Of a DNA stretch of 39,910 nt, positions 9,040 through 16,559 are shown piece by piece (the first letter of the stretch is position 1; each line of letters opens with the position of its first letter). A model generated the notes under the pieces. The model worked only from the letters and a program-made list of their open reading frames with translations. It was not told the origin of the DNA and did no database searches. This DNA is from an uncultured Alistipes sp. Lineage in GTDB: Bacteria > Bacteroidota > Bacteroidia > Bacteroidales > Rikenellaceae. Location of the stretch: the NCBI GenBank assembly GCA_944322375.1, contig CALUOX010000012.1, positions 1-39,910 of the forward strand, written 5' to 3'. The position numbers and the translations under genes were made by a program.

Positions 9040-9540
9040 CACCCGGGAGAGTTCAGACCGGGGGACAGGAGAAACAGGAGAAAAGGAGGCGGAGGAGTTC
9101 AGGCAGAGCAGGAGGAGAAGGCGGTCTGGACCGTAAGACGGGAGAAAGGCTGCCGAGGCTTGGGTTGAACGGAAGGAGCCGGATGGATGAGGACAGGTGC
9201 TCGGTTTGGTCGGACAGAGACTTAGGCCGGGAAAGAGGTCCCGGAGTTTGAATCGATAAGTGGCAGAAAGCAGGCTCGAGAGGAAAGAGCCGACCGGGGG
9301 CTGGACCCCGAGTTTCGGGCCGAAAGACAAGGTCTCGGACCGAACCGGGAGAGCGAAGATCATACCGGAAGACAGAGACTCTGCCTCAGGGGGGGCAAAA
9401 GTTCGCGCAGAAAGACGGAAGTTCAGACAGAGAAAAAGGTAGAAATTCGGGCTGAAAGGCAGGCCCTCAGACCGAAAGGACGGAGCTCGGATCGGGAGGC
9501 AGGAGAAAAGAAGTTCGGATGGGAAGTGAATTCAAACGGA
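9040..9540. repeat. Purine-rich degenerate repeat region
   Basis: Most of the 8755-9674 gap is strongly G+A-rich on the plus strand. Between about 9320 and 9530 a degenerate 20-bp phrase of the type GAAAGRCRRRGYTCRGAYC recurs: GAAAGACAAGGTCTCGGACC, GAAAGACGGAAGTTCAGACA, GAAAGGCAGGCCCTCAGACC and GAAAGGACGGAGCTCGGATC, with irregular spacers. No convincing coding frame, promoter or RNA gene was recognised. Two AAACGGAAC copies lie just before the ribokinase start. Confidence 0.5.
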
Positions 9541-9674
9541 TGAGTTAAATAAAATGGCCCGGACAGAGGAGTGTCGGGCGACGGCGGAAAGTTGGCCGGC
9601 AGCGTCAAAATGCGCCGGAGCCGCAGCAGTCGGACGCGGCAAACGGAACAAAAGGAATTAAACGGAACGGAAAT

Positions 9675-10592
9675 ATGGGGAAAATCGTAGTGATCGGCAG
9701 CGCCAACACCGATCTGGTGGTACAGGTTTTACGGATGCCCGCACCGGGGGAAACGATTCTGGGCGGCAAATTCATGACGGCGGCCGGTGGCAAGGGCGCC
9801 AATCAGGCGGTCGCCGCAGCCCGTCTCGGCGGCAAGGTGACATTCGTGGCTCGTGTGGGTAACGATACCTTCGGCGAGGAGTCGCTGGCCGGTTATGTCG
9901 CGGCTGGGGTGGATGTACGGCACGTGGTGCGGGATGCCGAGGCGGCCTCGGGGGTTGCGCTTATCTGTGTCGATGCGGCGGCTGAAAATTCAATCGTGGT
10001 GGCGCCCGGTGCGAATGACCGGCTTTCGGTGGAGGATGTGGAGCGCGCCGAAGCGGAGATCGCGGCGGCCGATTTTGTCGTGTTGCAGCTTGAGGTGCCG
10101 ATCTCGACCGTTTGTCGCGCGGCGGAGGTCGCTCAGGCTCATGGCGTGAAGGTGATTCTCAATCCGGCGCCGGCCGCCGAGGTGCCCGACGAGTTGTTGC
10201 GCCGCTGTTATCTGCTGACTCCGAATCGCAACGAATGTGCCCGTCTGACGGGGCTGCCCGTGAACAATGCGGCCGATGCGAAGCATGCGGCCGACGCCTT
10301 GCGGCGCCGCGGAGTCCGGAATGTGGTGGTCACACTCGGGTCGGAGGGCTCGCTCATCTGTGGTGAGACCGTCTGCGAACGGGTGGCGGCGCGGCGTGTC
10401 GAGGCGGTCGATACGACGGCTGCCGGGGACGTTTACAACGGAGCACTGGCCGTGGCGCTTTCCGAAGGCCGGTCGCTTGTCGAAGCGGCCCGTTTCGCTA
10501 CGGCGGCTTCGGCCATTGCCGTGACACGGATGGGGGCGCAGACCTCCGTGCCGACACGGGCCGAAGTCGAGGCCCTGCTGGTCGAGGCCTGA
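9675..10592 (+). CDS. rbsK: Ribokinase (PfkB family)
   Basis: 305-residue cytoplasmic sugar kinase that phosphorylates ribose to ribose-5-phosphate with ATP. The PfkB signatures are present: an N-terminal GSANTDLVVQV, the glycine-rich GGKGANQAVAAARLGG (residues about 38-53), NPAPA and TPNRNE in the middle, and the C-terminal DTTAAGDVYNGALAVAL, in which A249-A250-G251 form the anion hole and D252 is the catalytic base. Length is typical. The gene stands alone between long repeat-rich gaps; no transporter, rbsD or nucleoside hydrolase is adjacent. The specificity call is by overall similarity; a related pentose or nucleoside kinase is possible but less likely. Confidence 0.88.
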   Translation: MGKIVVIGSANTDLVVQVLRMPAPGETILGGKFMTAAGGKGANQAVAAARLGGKVTFVARVGNDTFGEESLAGYVAAGVDVRHVVRDAEAASGVALICVDAAAENSIVVAPGANDRLSVEDVERAEAEIAAADFVVLQLEVPISTVCRAAEVAQAHGVKVILNPAPAAEVPDELLRRCYLLTPNRNECARLTGLPVNNAADAKHAADALRRRGVRNVVVTLGSEGSLICGETVCERVAARRVEAVDTTAAGDVYNGALAVALSEGRSLVEAARFATAASAIAVTRMGAQTSVPTRAEVEALLVEA

Positions 10593-10666
10593 GCGAAAGG
10601 CGGCTGTACATTGACTGAATGAGGTTTGAAAACCGCTCGTCCGGGCGGTTGTGCAACAGCGTGATC

Positions 10667-10700
10667 GGGGCACCTTCCTGCATGGGGTGCCCTTGTTTTT
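10667..10700 (+). terminator. Rho-independent terminator of rbsK
   Basis: GGGCACC (10668-10674) pairs with GGTGCCC (10686-10692) around an 11-base loop, followed by TTGTTTTT. It lies 75 bases after the rbsK stop. A weaker hairpin, AACCGC with GCGGTT (10631-10650), precedes it. Confidence 0.75.
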
Positions 10701-10790
10701 GATGGCGTACCGCTTGTTTTTGACGGGGCCGTTCCGGCCTCCGGTACGTCCGGATGCGTCCGTCTTCGGCGGACGGCAGTGGGTCGGGGC

Positions 10791-11105
10791 TCGCATGGTT
10801 GGCAGCTCCGGATCATTTGCCCTCGGGGGCACAGGCCATATTGTTGACGATGCTGGATTGTTTGCTCTTGGAGGCATGGCTGTATTGTTGGCAAAGCAGG
10901 ACCATTCACTCTCGGGGGCATTGGCTGTATTGTTGGCAAAGCAGGACCATTCACTCTCGGGGGCATTGGCTGTATTGTTGGCAAAGCAGGATCATTCATT
11001 CTCAGGGGCATTGGCCGTATTGTTGACAATGCTGGATCGTTTGCTCTCCGTGCCATCGTCTGTGTTGATGGCGATGCTGGATGTTTGACGGTGCCGGTCC
11101 GATTG
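10791..11105. repeat. 45-bp tandem repeat array, seven copies
   Basis: Units start at 10791, 10836, 10881, 10926, 10971, 11016 and 11061 with an unvarying 45-bp period. The units at 10881 and 10926 are identical and the one at 10971 is nearly so (core TGTATTGTTGGCAAAGCAGG); the outer units are progressively diverged. An eighth, insertion-bearing relative may start near 11106. Because 45 is a multiple of three and the unit lacks stops, a plus frame (15-residue repeat with LAKQDHSLSGA) and a minus frame (PPRVNGPALPTIQ) are both open. Neither has a signal, start context or non-repeat domain that supports a gene, so it is annotated as noncoding. Confidence 0.9.
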
Positions 11106-11602
11106 CTGTTCGGGTTATTGGCGCCGCGGATTATTCGTTGTTCGAGCCATTGGCGTATCGGATTAGTGATCTATCAGATTGTCTGTGCGCCGAGTCGTCG
11201 GTGTCCCGGAACATTGTCGCTGCGGGCTGTTCAGGCAAAGCGTCGGTTGGTGCGATATGTCTTTGCGGCAGGGGAGTCTTGTCTGTTGGGCGGCTTGTCT
11301 TGCAGGGGATTGTTCGGGGCGTTGGCGCGGATCCTCGGAGTCGGAGCCGTTCGGATCTTGGAATTGGCAGATGACGAAGCGTGTGATTACAAATCGCCGC
11401 AAATGCCGGCCGTTGATGGCGTGTCGAGGTGCGTGACTGCCGAAAAACACGGCGAGAGGTGTGTATGCGTGCGGTCTGCTGCCCTTACAATCTGTTCTTC
11501 ATGCGGCTCTCAAGGTGCCCGGATACCTTCCCTTTCGCCCCGAATCTTCATCCCGAAACGATATTTTCAAGTCCGAAAGCGACAATTTACAGATATTTCC
11601 CT
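11106..11602. other. Intergenic region between the 45-bp array and the arginine promoter
   Basis: About 500 bases with no supported gene. The first part (to about 11250) may contain heavily decayed relatives of the 45-bp unit. Nothing else was recognised until the -7 box at 11603. Confidence 0.4.
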
Positions 11603-11610
11603 TAACTTTG
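11603..11610 (+). promoter_or_regulatory. Candidate promoter (-7 box) of the arginine operon
   Basis: TAACTTTG matches TAnnTTTG, with an AT-rich ATTTACAGATATTT segment upstream but no exact TTTG at the -33 spacing. The predicted start near 11617 leaves a leader of about 60 bases to the first gene, including a short AACC/GGTT inverted repeat. No ArgR-type site could be identified with confidence. Confidence 0.55.
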
Positions 11611-11678
11611 CAAGCATAACCTGAAATCGGTTGGTTGGTTACAGACTTTTTATTTTTTATTTACCCTTTTAGCAAGAC

Positions 11679-12302
11679 ATGGGAATGAATTCGATTCACG
11701 TGGTCTTTGCCGATGCAAGTCATGCGAAGTATGCAGAGGAGATCTGCCGCCTGATCTATGAATCGGCATTGCAGCGTGGTACCGGCATCGCCAAGCGTTC
11801 GCCGGAGTACATTGCCTCGAAAATTACCGGAGGCAAGGCCGTGGTCGCCCTCGATGGCGAACGGCTCGTCGGATTTAGCTACATCGAGTGCTGGGAGCAC
11901 GGCGATTACGTAGCAACTTCAGGTCTGATCGTGCGACCCGAATACCGCCACATGGGTCTGGCGGCCCGGATCAAGGAGAAGACTTTCGAACTGGCCCGAC
12001 GACGATTCCCGTATGCCAAGATCTTCAGTATTACGACCTCTCTGCCGGTGATGAAGCTCAATTCCCGGCTGGGATACGTCCCCGTGACCTTCTCGGAGTT
12101 GACCGAAGACGAAACGTTCTGGAAGGGTTGCGAGGGGTGTTGCAACTACGATATCCTGCAGCGCAACAATCGACGCATGTGCCTCTGTACGGGCATGCTT
12201 TACGATCCGAAGGCGCCCCGACAGAAGCATTCGCGGCTGATGCCCTACCGCATGGTGTTCCGGAACTGGCTGAAAAAGATCTTCAGCCTCAAAACAAAGT
12301 AA
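11679..12302 (+). CDS. GNAT acyltransferase, candidate N-acyl(succinyl/acetyl)glutamate synthase of arginine synthesis
   Basis: 207-residue cytoplasmic GNAT-fold enzyme at the head of the arginine operon, where an N-acylglutamate synthase is needed and no classical argA or argJ is present. Acyl-CoA-binding features are SGLIVRPEYRHMGLAARIKEK (R-x-x-G-L-A loop at residues 90-95) and a C-terminal LNSRLGY. A cysteine-rich tail (C151, C154, C155, C168, C170; CEGCC and CLCTGMLYDP) goes beyond a minimal GNAT fold and could bind a metal. As I recall, the B. thetaiotaomicron orthologue has been linked by mutant fitness data to N-succinylglutamate synthesis; that is from memory. The donor, acetyl- or succinyl-CoA, is inferred from argF'. 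A second in-frame ATG lies at 11685. The gap to argG is 22 bases. Confidence 0.8.
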   Translation: MGMNSIHVVFADASHAKYAEEICRLIYESALQRGTGIAKRSPEYIASKITGGKAVVALDGERLVGFSYIECWEHGDYVATSGLIVRPEYRHMGLAARIKEKTFELARRRFPYAKIFSITTSLPVMKLNSRLGYVPVTFSELTEDETFWKGCEGCCNYDILQRNNRRMCLCTGMLYDPKAPRQKHSRLMPYRMVFRNWLKKIFSLKTK

Positions 12303-12324
12303 AATCAGAAAAAAGAATACGAAG

Positions 12325-13536
12325 ATGAAAAAGCAAAAGGTTGTACTGGCATTCAGCGGAGGTCTCGACACCTCGTTTTGTGTGAAATATCTCTCGGAGG
12401 AGAAGGGTTATGAGGTCCATACGGCCATCGCCAATACGGGCGGTTTTTCGGCCGAGGAGTTGAAGACGGTCGAGGAGAAGGCCTATCGGCTGGGTGCGGC
12501 GAGCCATGTCGCACTCAACATCGAACAGGAGTATTATTCCAAGAGTATCAGATACATGGTCTTCGGAAACATCCTGCGCAACGGCACCTACCCGATTTCG
12601 GTAAGCTCGGAGCGTATTTTCCAGGCCATCGCCATCATCGAATATGCCAAGAAGATCGGTGCCGACTATGTGGCACACGGTTCAACGGGCGCCGGAAACG
12701 ACCAGGTGCGTTTCGACCTGACGTTCCAGATCCTCGCACCGGAGATCGGCATCCTCACGCCGACGCGCGACATGACGCTGACGCGCGAATACGAGATCGA
12801 ATACCTCAAGAAACACGGTTATACGGCCGATTTCAAGAAGATGGAGTATTCGATCAACAAGGGACTCTGGGGAACGTCGATCGGCGGCAAGGAGACGCTG
12901 CATTCGGAGCAGACGCTGCCCGAGGAGGCTTATCCTTCGCAGGTGACGGCACACGACGAACGGACGCTGAAGATCACCTTCGAGAAGGGCGAAATTACGG
13001 CCGTTGACGGCAAGGTTTATACGGACAAGGTTGAGGCGATCCGCGCCGTCGAGGCGATCGGTTCGCAGTACGGTATCGGCCGCGACATGCACATTGGCGA
13101 TACGATCATCGGTATCAAGGGGCGTGTGGGCTTCGAGGCTGCCGCGCCGATGCTGATCATCTCCGCGCACAAGATGCTTGAGAAACATACGCTGACCAAG
13201 TGGCAGCTCTACTGGAAGGATCAGCTCTCGACGTGGTACGGGATGTTCCTCCATGAGGCGCAGTATCTCGAACCCGTGATGCGGGACATCGAGCGCTTCC
13301 TCGACCACTCGCAGCGCAACGTCTCGGGTACGGTCGAGCTGACGCTGCGTCCCTACTGCTATACGCTGGTGGGTGTCGATTCGCCCTTTGACCTGATGAA
13401 GACCGATTTCGGCGAGTACGGCGAGGTGAACAAGGCGTGGACGGCCGATGACGTGAAGGGCTTCACGAAGATTCTGGCCAACCAGATGAAGATCTACTAC
13501 AACGTACAGAAACGCAACGGGAAGGAGGAGGAATGA
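12325..13536 (+). CDS. argG: Argininosuccinate synthase
   Basis: 403 residues; condenses citrulline and aspartate with ATP to argininosuccinate in the cytoplasm. The N-terminal AFSGGLDTSFCVKYL (ATP-pyrophosphatase P-loop, residues about 9-23), HGSTGAGNDQVRFDLTF and the aspartate/citrulline-binding segments are all present. Length is normal. The 3' end overlaps the argC start by four bases in an ATGA arrangement, implying translational coupling. The position as second gene, ahead of the upstream pathway enzymes, follows the Bacteroides gene order. Confidence 0.97.
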   Translation: MKKQKVVLAFSGGLDTSFCVKYLSEEKGYEVHTAIANTGGFSAEELKTVEEKAYRLGAASHVALNIEQEYYSKSIRYMVFGNILRNGTYPISVSSERIFQAIAIIEYAKKIGADYVAHGSTGAGNDQVRFDLTFQILAPEIGILTPTRDMTLTREYEIEYLKKHGYTADFKKMEYSINKGLWGTSIGGKETLHSEQTLPEEAYPSQVTAHDERTLKITFEKGEITAVDGKVYTDKVEAIRAVEAIGSQYGIGRDMHIGDTIIGIKGRVGFEAAAPMLIISAHKMLEKHTLTKWQLYWKDQLSTWYGMFLHEAQYLEPVMRDIERFLDHSQRNVSGTVELTLRPYCYTLVGVDSPFDLMKTDFGEYGEVNKAWTADDVKGFTKILANQMKIYYNVQKRNGKEEE

Positions 13537-14492
13537 GAATCGGCATCATCGGCGGTGCCGGCTATACGGCCGGTGAGCTGCTGCGGCTGCTGGTGAACCA
13601 TCCTGCTGCCGAGATCGTCTTCGTGCACAGCGCAAGCAATGCCGGCAATGCCGTGTGCGACGTGCATGGCGGCCTGACGGGCGAGACGGATCTGCGTTTC
13701 GCTGCGGAGTACGACCTGCGGGCAATCGACCTGCTGTTTCTCTGCTCGGCACACGGCGAGAGCCGCAAGTTCCTCGAAGCGAACGAAATTCCGGCCGGTC
13801 TGCGAATCGTGGACCTGGCGCAGGATTTCCGCGACGAGTCGTGCGGATTCGTTTACGGACTGCCCGAGCTGAACCGCGAACGGCTGCGGGGTGCGCAGCG
13901 TGTGGCCAATCCCGGCTGTTTCGCTACGGCGATCCAGCTGGCACTGCTGCCGCTGGCGTCGCGCGGGCTGTTGCGTCACGAGGTGCATGTGACGGCCGTG
14001 ACGGGTTCGACGGGCGCCGGGGTGAAACCTTCGGCCACGACGCACTTCAGCTGGCGCACCGACAATCTCTCGGTTTACAAGGCCTTTACGCATCAGCATC
14101 TGCTGGAGATCGGGCGTACGCTCGGGGCCATGCAGGGCGGCGATGCCCCGCAGATCAACTTCGTGCCGATGCGCGGCGATTTTGCACGCGGCATTCTGGC
14201 CAGCGTCTATACGGATTGCGATCTGACGCAGGAGGAGGCTCTGGCGTTGTATCGGGACTACTATGCCGATGCGGCCTTTACGTTCGTGTCGGAGCGTCCG
14301 ATCGACCTCAAGCAGGTGGTCAATACCAACAAGGCGTTGGTGCAGCCGGCCAAGTACGGCAACAAGCTTCACATCGTGTCGGTGGTGGACAATCTGCTCA
14401 AGGGTGCGTCGGGACAGGCTGTGCAGAACATGAATCTGATGTTCGGTCTCGACGAACGCGAAGGGTTGCACCTCAAGGCGAGCGCTTTCTGA
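13533..14492 (+). CDS. argC: N-acyl-gamma-glutamyl-phosphate reductase
   Basis: 319 residues. Reduces N-acylglutamyl-5-phosphate to the semialdehyde with NADPH. The Rossmann start IGIIGGAGYTAGELLRLL, the active-site VANPGCFATAIQLALLPL (catalytic C129) and the TGSTGAGVKPSATTHFSWR segment are diagnostic. The start ATG overlaps the argG stop. In an operon with an N-succinylornithine transcarbamylase the natural substrate is probably the N-succinyl form; this is inferred, not visible in this protein. Confidence 0.95.
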   Translation: MRIGIIGGAGYTAGELLRLLVNHPAAEIVFVHSASNAGNAVCDVHGGLTGETDLRFAAEYDLRAIDLLFLCSAHGESRKFLEANEIPAGLRIVDLAQDFRDESCGFVYGLPELNRERLRGAQRVANPGCFATAIQLALLPLASRGLLRHEVHVTAVTGSTGAGVKPSATTHFSWRTDNLSVYKAFTHQHLLEIGRTLGAMQGGDAPQINFVPMRGDFARGILASVYTDCDLTQEEALALYRDYYADAAFTFVSERPIDLKQVVNTNKALVQPAKYGNKLHIVSVVDNLLKGASGQAVQNMNLMFGLDEREGLHLKASAF

Positions 14493-14591
14493 TCCGTCCG
14501 GCTGGCTCTTCGGCTGGACGGGCCGTCCGGCTGAGGACGGGGGCAAACGGGGCGGAGCAGGCGTGATCCCGCAAGGCACTCATGCATGTGT

Positions 14592-14615
14592 GGCTGCAAC
14601 GGGAGGGTTGCAGCC
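14592..14615 (+). other. Perfect 9-bp hairpin in the argC-argD gap
   Basis: GGCTGCAAC (14592-14600) and GTTGCAGCC (14607-14615) with a GGGAGG loop, about 100 bases after the argC stop. There is no T tract, so it is more likely an RNA-processing or stability element than a terminator. It lies in the 378-base gap 14493-14870. Confidence 0.6.
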
Positions 14616-14727
14616 TGCGCACGCGGCACGTAAGGATGCGGAGGATCGGAACGGAGGATCCAAAGCCTGAGGATACGATCCGAAAGTCGCGTTGTGGAGC
14701 GGAAGGCTGAAAAAGGAACGACGGATC

Positions 14728-14748
14728 GAAACCCGGGATCCGGGTTTC
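14728..14748 (+). other. Second perfect hairpin in the argC-argD gap
   Basis: GAAACCCGG (14728-14736) pairs with CCGGGTTTC (14740-14748) across a three-base loop (GAT). No T tract. Together with the hairpin at 14592 it gives the argC-argD spacer two stable stems. Confidence 0.6.
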
Positions 14749-14755
14749 AACAACC

Positions 14756-14786
14756 GGGGCCGCAAAGAGAGGGGCCGCAAAAGAGA
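14756..14786. repeat. 15/16-bp tandem duplication before argD
   Basis: GGGGCCGCAAAGAGA (14756-14770) is followed directly by GGGGCCGCAAAAGAGA (14771-14786); the copies differ by one A. The stretch then continues as purine-rich sequence to about 14815. Confidence 0.7.
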
Positions 14787-14870
14787 GGGAAGGGAAGGAG
14801 TAAGAAGGACCGGAAACTTCCCTCGGATACGTTCTCGTTTTTCAATATCAAATTAAAGCAAAAGAAGACA

Positions 14871-15995
14871 ATGGAGTTATTCGATGTCTATTCATTATAT
14901 CCGGTCGAACCGGTACGGGGCCGCGGCAGTTACGTTTATGATGCGGCCGGAACGGAGTACCTCGATCTCTATGGCGGCCATGCCGTCATCTCGATCGGTC
15001 ATGCCCATCCGCACTATGTGAAGCGGATTTCGGAGCAGGTAGCACGGCTGGGTTTCTATTCCAACTCGGTGGAAAATTCGCTGCAGCATGAACTCGCTGC
15101 CAAGCTGGGCAAGTTGTCGGACTATGACGACTACCGCCTTTTCCTCTGTAATTCGGGCGCCGAAGCCAATGAGAATGCCTTGAAACTGGCGTCGTTCCAT
15201 ACGGGGCGGGCGCGTGTGCTGGCCTTCGGCGGCGCCTTTCACGGCCGGACGTCGGGTGCCGTCGAGGTGACGGACAATCCGGCAATCCGTTCGCCGTTCA
15301 ATACGACGGAGTATGTGGAGTTCGTGCCGCTGAACGATATCGAGGCTGTCGAGCAGAAGCTCGCCTCGCGGGAGTTTGCCGCCGTGATCATCGAGGGCAT
15401 TCAGGGAGTGGCGGGAATCCGGTGTCCGGAACCGGCCTTCCTGCAGGCCTTGCGCGAGGTGACCGAACGGACGGGAACGGTGTTGATCCTCGACGAGATA
15501 CAGTCGGGTTACGGCCGTTCGGGCCGGTTCTTCGCCCACCAGTGGGCGGGCATCCGTCCCGATCTGATCACGATGGCCAAAGGCATGGGCAACGGATTCC
15601 CGATCGGCGGAGTGCTGATCGCACCGCAGTTCGAGGCCCGCAAGGGGATGCTGGGCACCACCTTCGGCGGCAACCATCTGGCTTGTGCGGCGGCGATTGC
15701 CGTTGCGGATGTGGTGGCTGAAGAGGGGCTGGTGGAGAATGCCCGTCGTGTGGGTGAACATCTCATGGAACGTCTGCACGAGATTCCGGCGCTGCATGAT
15801 GTGCGCGGTCGCGGTCTGATGATCGGCTTCGATGTCGAGGGTTCGGCCGCCGAGCTGCGCCGCCGGCTGGTCTTCGAACGTCACACCTTCACCGGCGGTG
15901 CCGGAGCGCATACGGTGCGTCTGCTGCCGGCGCTGGGATTGAGCGAGGCGCAGGCCGATACCTTCGTCGAGCGGCTCCGGAGTCTGGTGGAGTAG
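14871..15995 (+). CDS. argD: N-acylornithine aminotransferase
   Basis: 374-residue PLP-dependent class III aminotransferase that converts N-acylglutamate semialdehyde to N-acylornithine. The start at 14871 (MELFDVYSLYPVEPVRGRGS) matches the family; an open extension upstream is basic and low-complexity and crosses the hairpins, so it is rejected. Motifs are GHAHPHYV, SGAEANENALK (cofactor phosphate site), GAFHGRTSGA, LDEIQSGYGRSG and the PLP lysine K237 in MAKGMGNGFPIGG. The final 18 codons (LSEAQADTFVERLRSLVE) are the source sequence of a 100-bp tandem array that continues past the stop codon. Confidence 0.95.
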   Translation: MELFDVYSLYPVEPVRGRGSYVYDAAGTEYLDLYGGHAVISIGHAHPHYVKRISEQVARLGFYSNSVENSLQHELAAKLGKLSDYDDYRLFLCNSGAEANENALKLASFHTGRARVLAFGGAFHGRTSGAVEVTDNPAIRSPFNTTEYVEFVPLNDIEAVEQKLASREFAAVIIEGIQGVAGIRCPEPAFLQALREVTERTGTVLILDEIQSGYGRSGRFFAHQWAGIRPDLITMAKGMGNGFPIGGVLIAPQFEARKGMLGTTFGGNHLACAAAIAVADVVAEEGLVENARRVGEHLMERLHEIPALHDVRGRGLMIGFDVEGSAAELRRRLVFERHTFTGGAGAHTVRLLPALGLSEAQADTFVERLRSLVE

Positions 15996-16310
15996 CTTTT
16001 CGCCGGCGTGTCGGTGCTGCGGAATTTCGGCGCCGGGGTTGATCGAGGCGCAGAGCGATACCTTCGTCGAGCGGTCCCGGAGTCTGGTGGAGTAGCTTTT
16101 GGCCGGCGTGTCGGTGCTGCGGAGTTTCGGCGCCGGGGTTGATTGAAGCGCAGGCCGATACCTTCGTCGAGCGGTTCCGGAGTTTGGTGGAGTAGCTTTT
16201 GGCCGACGTGTCGGTGCTGCGGAATTCCGGCGCAGGGATTGATCGAAGCGCAGGGCGATACCTTCGTTGAACGGCTTCGGAGTTTGGTGGAGCAGTTTTG
16301 CCGGCGGCAC
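15927..16310. repeat. 100-bp tandem array derived from the 3' end of argD
   Basis: Four copies with an exact 100-bp period: the marker GATACCTTCGT is at 15957, 16057, 16157 and 16257. Copy 1 is the genuine end of argD including its TAG; copies 2-4 are downstream and noncoding. Copies 2 and 3 retain the argD-tail codons (LIEAQ-DTFVER-RSLVE) and the stop; copy 4 has lost the stop (TAG to CAG). Because 100 is not a multiple of three, the copies fall in rotating frames. The remainder of the argD-argF' spacer (16311-16559) shows no further feature. Confidence 0.95.
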
Positions 16311-16559
16311 CGGTTCTGCAGGGTGGTTTTGCCTTGAAGATCAATCCCGCGGGCGGACTTGGAGCGAAGTGCCGGAGTTCCCGCACGTTTATTGGCCGTA
16401 TCTCCCGAGAGGGTTGTTCTGTCCGGGTGCGGAGAGCTATGACGCTGCAGCTTGGAAAAATAAGACCGGAACCGGCCCGATTCGCGGCGTTACGGCCGGT
16501 TTGAAATGAAAATGAAATATGAAATGCGGGGGAGCGTCCCCGAATCAAACGATACGATT

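Noticed and set aside
10433-11088. Open frames on both strands through the 45-bp array, encoding 15-residue repeats.
   Set aside because: Both strands are open because the unit length is a multiple of three and stop-free; the minus frame overlaps rbsK and neither has a start signal or non-repeat domain.
10791-11105. Possible CRISPR array.
   Set aside because: The 45-bp units are contiguous with no unique spacers, and no cas gene is in the window.
14694-14870. 59-codon N-terminal extension of argD.
   Set aside because: It crosses a perfect hairpin and a tandem duplication, encodes a basic low-complexity peptide, and the ATG at 14871 matches the family start and length.
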